Part shown: positions 1-4,980 of the stretch, piece after piece
How positions within the stretch are numbered: the stretch's first letter is position 1
Layout of the letters: each line of letters starts with the position of its first letter
NCBI GenBank assembly: GCA_009919445.1
Contig: RGBY01000146.1
Coordinates: 1-6,330, forward strand
Direction of reading: 5' to 3'
DNA length: 6,330 bases
Origin: Planctomycetia bacterium
GTDB taxonomy: Bacteria; Planctomycetota; Planctomycetia; Pirellulales; UBA1268
Made by a program: the position numbers and the translations under genes
Notes under the pieces: generated by a model
The model's database searches: none
The model's input: the letters and a program-made list of their open reading frames with translations, nothing else
What the model was told of the DNA's origin: nothing

Positions 1-436
1 CGGTGGGGGCCGGCGAAACGGAATCTGGATCGTCAACTGCTGCCAGATACTCATACTCAAAACAGACCTCGGTCAGGTCTTCCAGTTGGGCAGTGGAAGC
101 CGCAGCACAACAGGCCTGTGCTGGCTTCTCACCCGCCGCCACCCGCCGCCGAAGCGATAACAAAACGTCGGGGCTGACGTCATGACTGCGAGCCCAGGCC
201 AACGTTTCTGCGGGCGTGTGACAACAACAGTCGCGAAAACACTGCGATGCCGTGACGCAGCCGCAGGGCTTATCCATACACGGAAAGGGAACAGAGCGAT
301 CTTTCCCCATCATTCGCTCGGCGAACACCGCAGACGGGCTCGCAACTGGCATCACGCCCGGGAGAGGCAAGCCGACCGCCACGACCGAGTAGCCGAGAAG
401 GATACACCAGGCGATGAGAGGCTTTGATCGCTGCAT
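1..436 (-). CDS. Cys-rich exported protein, C-terminus beyond the left edge
   Basis: Reading the minus strand from the ATG at 434-436 gives 145 open codons with no stop before the window edge. Residues 1-6 (MQRSKP) are polar and basic. Residues 7-23 are hydrophobic (LIAWCILLGYSVVAVGL). A plausible signal-peptidase site follows SAVFA at 35-39, so the protein is probably exported or membrane-anchored. The core at 48-90 has a dense cysteine pattern: C53, C58, C60, C66 and C70-C72, followed by LAWARSHDV at 79-87. More cysteines lie at 109, 110 and 125. I recognise this pattern (PFPCxxxxCGC, then CCC, then LAWA) from small uncharacterised planctomycete proteins. The cysteines suggest metal binding or disulfides, but no function is established. 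An in-frame ATG at 493 would put a poor leader before the signal peptide, so 436 is preferred. It lies 120 bases downstream of the isomerase-like gene on the same strand and may be co-transcribed with it. Confidence 0.83.
   Translation of the reverse strand, partial: MQRSKPLIAWCILLGYSVVAVGLPLPGVMPVASPSAVFAERMMGKDRSVPFPCMDKPCGCVTASQCFRDCCCHTPAETLAWARSHDVSPDVLLSLRRRVAAGEKPAQACCAAASTAQLEDLTEVCFEYEYLAAVDDPDSVSPAPT
131..150. repeat. Tandem 10-base repeat inside the Cys-rich gene
   Basis: ACCCGCCGCC occurs twice back to back (131-140 and 141-150). On the minus strand it encodes the Arg/Ala-rich stretch around residues 96-102 (RRRVAAG). The 10-base unit is not a multiple of three, so losing or gaining a copy would shift the frame of the Cys-rich protein. 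Confidence 0.6.
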
Positions 437-556
437 GCCTTCAGCGTACCCAGCCTGCAGAGGCCCAATCAACTGAGCAGCCTGCAGTTGCATCAAAACC
501 AGCCGTGCTCTTCACCAGCACACCGCAAAAGGGCTGTCACTTACCGAGAGCTGCAA
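437..556. other. Gap between the two minus-strand genes
   Basis: These 120 bases separate the isomerase stop from the start of the Cys-rich protein. They hold two direct copies of CAGCCTGCAG (451-460 and 478-487) and a small dyad CAACTG/CAGTTG (470-475 and 485-490). No T-run follows the dyad on either strand, so it does not look like an intrinsic terminator. No convincing promoter was found. Upstream of the 436 start the minus strand reads GAAGG one base before the ATG, which is too close to be a good ribosome binding site. Confidence 0.5.
451..487. repeat. Direct repeat of CAGCCTGCAG in the intergenic gap
   Basis: Two exact 10-base copies start at 451 and 478, 27 bases apart. A third copy in inverted orientation (CTGCAGGCTG) lies at 854-863 inside the isomerase-like gene. 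Each copy contains the palindrome CTGCAG. This may be chance in GC-rich DNA; no function is assigned. Confidence 0.4.
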
Positions 557-1348
557 CTAGAGCCGCGACATCCACTCAATCGCAGCAGACAGTTCTGCCA
601 CCGCGTCTGCCGGCCTGGTGGCGGTTACGCTCTCCAGCCCAATCCAGCCTCGATACCCACGTTCATCGAGCGTGGCCAGCACCGGGGGCAGGTCAACCTG
701 ACCGCTGCCCAAGGGAACTGCCCTGCCATGCCCGGCAAAGGCACCGGGCAGGGCATCGGTGGCATGGAAATACCCAAGGTCTGCCGCCAGCGACTCAGCA
801 GCGGCTGTCGGGTCATGTCCGTGTACAAGCAGGGCCCCCGTAACAAGATCGACCTGCAGGCTGCCTGCCGGAATCGCCGCTAGCAGCCGGAGGAGATCCT
901 CTGGACTGGCGCGACCAGCCTCCGCACAGAACGTTGCCCCCACCTGCTGGCCCGTCCGACCGATATCCGCAAGCACATCAACCAACAACTGGCAGGCTTT
1001 TGCTTCTTCCGCAGGTGGAATCTCACCAATCCGGCCAAGGAGCACCGATGCTCCCAACCGCTGCGCCTGACCGAGAGCGCGTTTGGTTGCCTGCACCCGC
1101 GCTTCCAACCGGTCTTCATCGGCATAGCCACCACGTGTGAAAAAACTGACCGCTGCCACCCGCAGGCCAGCATCATCCAGCCACTTCCTGATCTGCCGAA
1201 TGCCTGTATCAGTCAGGGCAAGCAGATCCATTCCATGTCGGCCGTCAATCTCAATGCCACCCACCCCAAGGTCATTGGCAGCCGTAAGGGCCCGGCGGAA
1301 ATCACCGGCCAGACAATGGATAGGGACGGCGAGGCGAGAGGTGTTCAT
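557..1348 (-). CDS. Sugar phosphate isomerase/epimerase-like TIM-barrel protein
   Basis: The 263-residue protein has the features of the xylose-isomerase-like / AP-endonuclease-2 TIM-barrel superfamily, whose members isomerise or epimerise sugars or sugar phosphates using a divalent metal. An early strand ends in GVGGIEID (28-35). The four expected metal ligands can be placed at E143 (FCAEAG), D167 (LQVDL), H195 (YFHATDA) and E239 (WIGLE). The segment VPLGSGQVDLPPVL at 211-224, followed by GYRGWIGLE, is typical of the last two barrel strands. Length is normal for the family and there is no signal peptide, so it is probably cytosolic. The ATG at 1348 is chosen because the hydrophobic first strand (LAVPIHCLAGDF) starts directly after it. 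An upstream TTG at 1375 would add nine unremarkable residues. The substrate cannot be told from sequence. It is transcribed away from the Nif3-type gene and toward the Cys-rich gene. Confidence 0.88.
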   Translation of the reverse strand: MNTSRLAVPIHCLAGDFRRALTAANDLGVGGIEIDGRHGMDLLALTDTGIRQIRKWLDDAGLRVAAVSFFTRGGYADEDRLEARVQATKRALGQAQRLGASVLLGRIGEIPPAEEAKACQLLVDVLADIGRTGQQVGATFCAEAGRASPEDLLRLLAAIPAGSLQVDLVTGALLVHGHDPTAAAESLAADLGYFHATDALPGAFAGHGRAVPLGSGQVDLPPVLATLDERGYRGWIGLESVTATRPADAVAELSAAIEWMSRL

Positions 1349-1377
1349 GACTGGCACCAGTGCAGAATCAGGCAAGG

Positions 1378-1400
1378 CGGAAGCAAGCTAGCTGCTTCCG
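1378..1400. promoter_or_regulatory. Perfect 8-bp inverted repeat upstream of the isomerase-like gene
   Basis: CGGAAGCA (1378-1385) and TGCTTCCG (1393-1400) are exact reverse complements separated by the 7-base spacer AGCTAGC. The outer pair 1377/1401 could add a G-T wobble. The dyad ends 29 bases before the ATG at 1348 in the divergent region. It could be an operator for a dimeric regulator or an RNA hairpin in the isomerase leader. No T-run follows it, so a terminator is unlikely. Confidence 0.45.
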
Positions 1401-1429
1401 TGTCGCATAGCGAACTTGTGCGGCAGTCT

Positions 1430-1459
1430 AGCGGCTCATGAGGCCATCCACGAGCCGCT
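1430..1459. promoter_or_regulatory. Second perfect 8-bp inverted repeat in the divergent region
   Basis: AGCGGCTC (1430-1437) and GAGCCGCT (1452-1459) are exact reverse complements separated by 14 bases. A T-G wobble at 1429/1460 could extend the stem. The left arm overlaps the 8-base palindrome CTCATGAG at 1435-1442. Its arm sequence differs from that of the dyad at 1378-1400, so the two are not copies of one operator. The role is unknown. Confidence 0.4.
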
Positions 1460-1531
1460 GCCCATTCGCCCACGCTGCCCGTTCACCCCCGCCGGCTTCC
1501 TGCCTTCAGGCCCGTGTCCCAGACGCCTCTG

Positions 1532-1560
1532 CTGCCAGTGAATCAGCCCCAGTGTATGAT
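1532..1560 (+). promoter_or_regulatory. Possible promoter for the Nif3-type gene, nearly leaderless
   Basis: TATGAT at 1555-1560 matches five of six bases of a sigma-70 -10 box and is directly preceded by TG. With a 17-base spacer, CTGCCA at 1532-1537 matches four of six bases of the -35 consensus. Transcription would begin near 1567, only a few bases before the ATG at 1570. That fits the absence of a Shine-Dalgarno sequence there. This is weak evidence from consensus matching alone. Confidence 0.25.
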
Positions 1561-1569
1561 CTGGTTCTT

Positions 1570-2376
1570 ATGCCAACACTCTCGACTGTGATCACCGAAC
1601 TCGAGCAGCTCGCCCCACTCCAGCTGGCGGCTGACTGGGATAATGTCGGCCTGTTGGTCGGCAGCAAACGGCCGACCATTGACCGAGTAATGACCTGCCT
1701 GACTCTGACTGCCGATGTTGCTCGTGAGGCGGTCGCTGAGCAGGCAGATTTGATTGTCAGCCACCATCCACTCCCGTTTCGGCCAGTGAATCAGATCACC
1801 GACGCTTCGGCGACGGGTGGCATCTTGCTTGAACTCCTTTCTGCGGGGATTGCCGTCTGGAGTGGCCATACCGCCTGGGACTCAGCCGCCGAGGGCATCA
1901 ATGCCTCATTGGCTGAAAAGCTCTCTCTACAGGATGTCAGCCCCATTGAACCAGACACCGCCACGCCTGCGGTCGGCTGCGGCCGCATGGGCATGGCCCC
2001 GGCCAGCAGCACGGTTGCTGAACTCGCCCAAACACTCACGGCCGCGCTCGGCTGCCCTGGCTGCCATGTTGCCGGGCCGGCAGACCGGCTGGCCGGACGG
2101 GTTGGCATTGTTTGCGGAAGCGGTGGTGAGCTGGTGGCCGAGGTGGCTGCGGCTGGCTGTCAGACACTGGTGACCGGTGAAATCAAACTCCACAACGCCC
2201 TCGATGCAACCGCACGGGGGCTGGCTGTTATTGCGGTTGGTCACCATGCCAGTGAACGGTTTGCCATGGAACAACTGGCTGACCGGCTGGCCTCTCGCCT
2301 GCCTGCCCTGCACTGCTGGGCCAGTGCCACTGAAACCGACCCGCTCGTCTGGCTGCCGACTCCCTCTTCACTTTAA
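1570..2376 (+). CDS. Nif3/YbgI-family dinuclear metal-centre protein
   Basis: The 268-residue protein is a Nif3-like (YbgI, DUF34) protein, a widely conserved family that forms toroidal hexamers with two metal ions per subunit. Members are often labelled GTP cyclohydrolase 1 type 2, but the general cellular role is unsettled. The family start is clear: WDNVGLLVG at 23-31. The metal ligands are all present: H65 and H66 in SHHPL, D104 in GHTAWD, and H225 and E229 in GHHASER. The C-terminal half carries VGIVCGSGGE (178-187) and VTGEIKLHN (201-209), also family hallmarks. Length is normal for forms without the inserted CutA-like domain. The frame stays open upstream to an ATG at 1438. The extra 44 residues are an Arg/Ser/Pro/Ala mixture without family similarity, so ATG 1570 is chosen. 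No ribosome binding site is visible. The glycosyltransferase follows after 60 bases. Confidence 0.93.
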   Translation: MPTLSTVITELEQLAPLQLAADWDNVGLLVGSKRPTIDRVMTCLTLTADVAREAVAEQADLIVSHHPLPFRPVNQITDASATGGILLELLSAGIAVWSGHTAWDSAAEGINASLAEKLSLQDVSPIEPDTATPAVGCGRMGMAPASSTVAELAQTLTAALGCPGCHVAGPADRLAGRVGIVCGSGGELVAEVAAAGCQTLVTGEIKLHNALDATARGLAVIAVGHHASERFAMEQLADRLASRLPALHCWASATETDPLVWLPTPSSL

Positions 2377-2436
2377 ACGCGACCGGCCGCCTCACCCGAT
2401 CCGGCCCTGGCCGCCAGAGATCCCGCACGCTGATTC

Positions 2437-3240
2437 ATGAGTCAATTTCTCACTGCCCTTCCCGTCTTCAACGAACACGATCATGTCGATGGCGTGCTCG
2501 ATCAGGTTCTCCGCTACACCAGCAATGTCCTCGTGGTCGATGACGGGTCAACAGATGGCACCTCAGAGCGACTCGCCGCCCGTGTGGCTGAGCGAAATGA
2601 CATCATGGTGATTCGCCACGACACCAATCAGGGCTACGGGGCAGCCGTCACGACTGCTTTTGCCACGGCCCTGGCACCGCGCCCGGACGGCGGTCACTGG
2701 GATGGTCTCGTCACCATCGACTGCGATGGACAACACCAGCCCCAGCTCATCCCTGCATTTCAGGCGGCGATTGGAAATCCTGAGCAGCCTGCTGCCGACA
2801 TCGTCAGTGGCAGCCGTTACCTCAAAGCCTTCCCCGGTGACAGCCAGCCGCCCGCAGGGCGTCGCCAGATCAACATGGCCATCACCGCCGAGCTCAACCG
2901 CCGGTTTGGGCTGTCACTCACCGATGCCTTCTGTGGCTTCAAGGCCTACTCCCGTCGGGGCCTCCAAAACCTACCGGTCACCGAGACCGGCTACGCCATG
3001 CCACTGGAAGTCTGGGTGCGAGCAGCGGCCGCTGGCCTGACGGTGGTGGAACTGCCCGTACCGCTGGTCTATCTCGATCTGAGCCGTAGTTTTGGTGGGG
3101 CCCTCGATGATGGCAACGCCCGGCTGAACCACTATCGCGAGGTAATCGACCGGTCAGAACGGGCTCTCGGCAACCCCGCTGGCTCTGCGGGCAAACTCAG
3201 GTATGGTGATGACCCACTTCCTACAAAGGCCGAGGTGTGA
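2437..3240 (+). CDS. GT2-family glycosyltransferase, soluble DPM1-like type
   Basis: The 267-residue protein has a GT-A fold of glycosyltransferase family 2, closest in style to dolichol/polyprenyl-phosphate mannosyltransferases. Visible motifs are LPVFNE (8-13), VVDDGSTDGT (33-42, nucleotide-sugar binding), NQGYGAA (64-70), the metal-binding DCDGQH (95-100), SGSRYL (124-129) and LTDAFCGFKAY (161-171). There is no transmembrane segment, so unlike many relatives it is probably soluble or only peripherally bound to membrane. The donor and acceptor cannot be told. The C-terminal 30 residues (after about 237) are low in hydrophobics and probably flexible. ATG 2437 lies just before the first beta strand, and no ribosome binding site is seen. 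Its stop TGA overlaps the GTG start of the next gene by 4 bases, which implies translational coupling and a shared function with the BshC-like protein. I recall very similar proteins, especially around DAFCGFKAY and TETGYAMPLE, from other planctomycetes. Confidence 0.9.
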   Translation: MSQFLTALPVFNEHDHVDGVLDQVLRYTSNVLVVDDGSTDGTSERLAARVAERNDIMVIRHDTNQGYGAAVTTAFATALAPRPDGGHWDGLVTIDCDGQHQPQLIPAFQAAIGNPEQPAADIVSGSRYLKAFPGDSQPPAGRRQINMAITAELNRRFGLSLTDAFCGFKAYSRRGLQNLPVTETGYAMPLEVWVRAAAAGLTVVELPVPLVYLDLSRSFGGALDDGNARLNHYREVIDRSERALGNPAGSAGKLRYGDDPLPTKAEV

Positions 3241-4919
3241 GCATCCCCCCACGTTTTGAACGCCGTCAGCATCGCCCTCCACCCGACTCCGGCGGGCGGT
3301 TGTTTGATCCACCTCTGATTCCCGATCCCACCAACCCGGCGATCGCGATTGATCACCTGGTGGACAACAACCGGCTGCTCCGCGCTGCCTTTGATACCCA
3401 GGTGGGTGACCTCAAACTCTGGGAACTCATCGCCGCCACCCGCCGGGAACTACTGACCGTTGCCACCGAATACACCGCCAGTTACCGCGATGTCCACCGG
3501 CCAGCGGATACGGCAGCCTGGATTGCCGCACCAATCATCATGGGCGGGCATCAGCCTGAGCTGTTTCATCCTGGCGTCTGGCTGAAACATTTCGCCATCG
3601 ACGCCTATGCCCGGCGGCTTGGCGGGACAGCGATCAATCTGGTCATCGACACCGATCGCTGCCACACCGCCAGCGTTGGCGTTCCCGTGGGAACACCCGA
3701 CTCGGCCGTCTTTGAACAGGTGGCCTTTGATCAGCCCGGTCCACCGATTGCCTGGGAAGAACGCGGTGTGCTTGACCCAGAGTGCTTCCGCTCCTTCGGC
3801 CGTCGTGCCGCTGACTTGCTCACGCCGTTGGTTCCCGATTGCATCCTCAGACGCTGGTGGCCCCTGGCCGTCGAGCGAGCAACAGAGAGCCACCGGCTGG
3901 GGCTGGGGCTGGCACAGGCCCGTCATCAACTTGAAGAACGCTGGGGCCTGGAAACAATTGAGTTGCCGGCCAGTGAACTGATGCGACTGCCGACAGTCAT
4001 GGTGTTTACCGCTTGGCTCTTGGCCCGCAGTCGTGAACTGCACGATGCCTACAACACGGCACTACGACACTATCGTCGTCGCCACCGGCAGCGTGGTCAT
4101 ACCCGCCCAATGCCTGATCTCGTCCAACGAACTGGGGATGATGACGAGGGGCCGTGGCTAGAAGTTCCCTGGTGGCTCTGGTCAGAAGACGACCTGAGCA
4201 GGCGACGGGTGTTCGCGAACACATCGACGCCGGGCATTCTTGTCCTGTCTGACATGGAAACCCTCCGGGTCGAACTGCCAATTTCACTTGATACCTCGCC
4301 AGAAAAATGGGTCGACGCCCTAACTCGGATGGAAGAACATGCCCTGCGGCTGCGACCACGGGCAATCATCACCACCCTGATTAGCCGTCTGCTGGTTGCT
4401 GACGTGTTCGTACATGGCATCGGTGGAGCGGCCTACGACGAAATCACTGATGAGATTGTTCGGGCCCTCACCGGCTGTGACCCCCCGCGGCATGCCGTGG
4501 TGTCGGGAACACTCCGACTGCCACTACATGATCGGTTTCCGGAGCTTTCCCAGCGGCGACCAGCCGAGGAACTCGCCGACGTTCAGCAGACCCTTCGCGA
4601 CCTTGAGTACCATCCTGAACGGCATCTCCTGCCGTGGGCTGATCAGCCTGAGGCAGTTCGGGATCTGGTCACTGAGAAGCAACGGTGGATTGAAACACAT
4701 CCAACCCCCACGCTGGCCAGGCGACGCTGCCGGGAAATCCGCGCTACCAACGACCGGCTTGCCTATCACACGCAGGCCATTCGGCAACGGCTCTTAGGCC
4801 GTGTCGGACCTCTCGCAGCCGCTGTTCGCGCCGAAAAAGTACTCCTCAGCCGGGACATTCCTTGGTGCTTTTTCCCGGAAAATAAACTGCGAGAGTTCCT
4901 GCTACTGGAAATCGATTGA
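3237..4919 (+). CDS. BshC-like protein (putative cysteine ligase relative), function unproven
   Basis: The 560-residue protein starts at GTG 3237, inside the stop of the glycosyltransferase gene (GTGA overlap). The most telling segment is at 103-140: GGHQPELFHPGVWLKHF, then about 17 residues later LVIDTD. In bacillithiol-synthesis BshC proteins the same place has a GQQxGLxxGPLYTxxK motif followed by a strand ending in an acidic cluster (EDHD). The spacing is roughly similar, and length (BshC is about 540) also fits. I therefore infer a distant relative of the BshC/COG4365 family, whose core resembles a nucleotidyl-transferase/class I tRNA-synthetase fold. This is motif-level inference. Residues 280-380 and 455-535 are charged and predicted helical by eye. 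The end (CFFPENKLREFLLLEID) is also like planctomycete homologues I recall as hypothetical proteins. No signal peptide or membrane helix is visible, so it is probably cytosolic. The bacillithiol role itself is doubtful in the absence of bshA or bshB here. Confidence 0.8.
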   Translation: MSIPPRFERRQHRPPPDSGGRLFDPPLIPDPTNPAIAIDHLVDNNRLLRAAFDTQVGDLKLWELIAATRRELLTVATEYTASYRDVHRPADTAAWIAAPIIMGGHQPELFHPGVWLKHFAIDAYARRLGGTAINLVIDTDRCHTASVGVPVGTPDSAVFEQVAFDQPGPPIAWEERGVLDPECFRSFGRRAADLLTPLVPDCILRRWWPLAVERATESHRLGLGLAQARHQLEERWGLETIELPASELMRLPTVMVFTAWLLARSRELHDAYNTALRHYRRRHRQRGHTRPMPDLVQRTGDDDEGPWLEVPWWLWSEDDLSRRRVFANTSTPGILVLSDMETLRVELPISLDTSPEKWVDALTRMEEHALRLRPRAIITTLISRLLVADVFVHGIGGAAYDEITDEIVRALTGCDPPRHAVVSGTLRLPLHDRFPELSQRRPAEELADVQQTLRDLEYHPERHLLPWADQPEAVRDLVTEKQRWIETHPTPTLARRRCREIRATNDRLAYHTQAIRQRLLGRVGPLAAAVRAEKVLLSRDIPWCFFPENKLREFLLLEID

Positions 4920-4958
4920 GTTTCCGCATATCGTGACGACCAACGGAATGGGTTTTTT

Positions 4959-4976
4959 CCTCCTAGGGACAGGAGA
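4959..4976 (+). promoter_or_regulatory. Strong Shine-Dalgarno inside a small hairpin before the GNAT gene
   Basis: AGGAG at 4971-4975 lies 5 bases before ATG 4981, an ideal ribosome binding site, and decides the start of the GNAT gene. CTCCT at 4960-4964 is its exact complement, with the 6-base loop AGGGAC between them. The 5-bp hairpin could mask the site. CCTCCT at 4959-4964 also equals the anti-Shine-Dalgarno core of 16S rRNA. The hairpin is short, and any regulatory effect is inferred. Confidence 0.5.
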
Positions 4977-4980
4977 CAGC

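Noticed and set aside
182..427. Plus-strand open frames over 3-883
   Set aside because: They lie opposite the Cys-rich and isomerase-like genes, have no recognisable domain and have Arg/Pro/His-rich shadow composition.
498..525. GTGCT/AGCAC hairpin downstream of the isomerase-like gene as a terminator
   Set aside because: The stem is only 5 bp with a 7-base loop, and no T-run follows on the minus strand.
2080..2300. Recurrent CCGGCTGGCC-like strings as a repeat family
   Set aside because: They occur in frame in coding sequence where Arg/Leu/Ala codons are common and are explained by GC-rich codon use.
2437..3240. Assigning the glycosyltransferase as BshA
   Set aside because: BshA is a GT4 enzyme; this protein has GT2 motifs (DDGSTDGT, DCDGQH) and lacks the GT4 pattern.
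3450..4043. A 197-residue minus-strand frame inside the BshC-like gene
   Set aside because: It is a shadow of a well-supported plus-strand gene, with no family motif.
4939..4958. T-run (4953-4958) as an intrinsic terminator of the BshC-like gene
   Set aside because: Only a 3-4 bp pairing precedes the T-run, which is too weak for a terminator stem.
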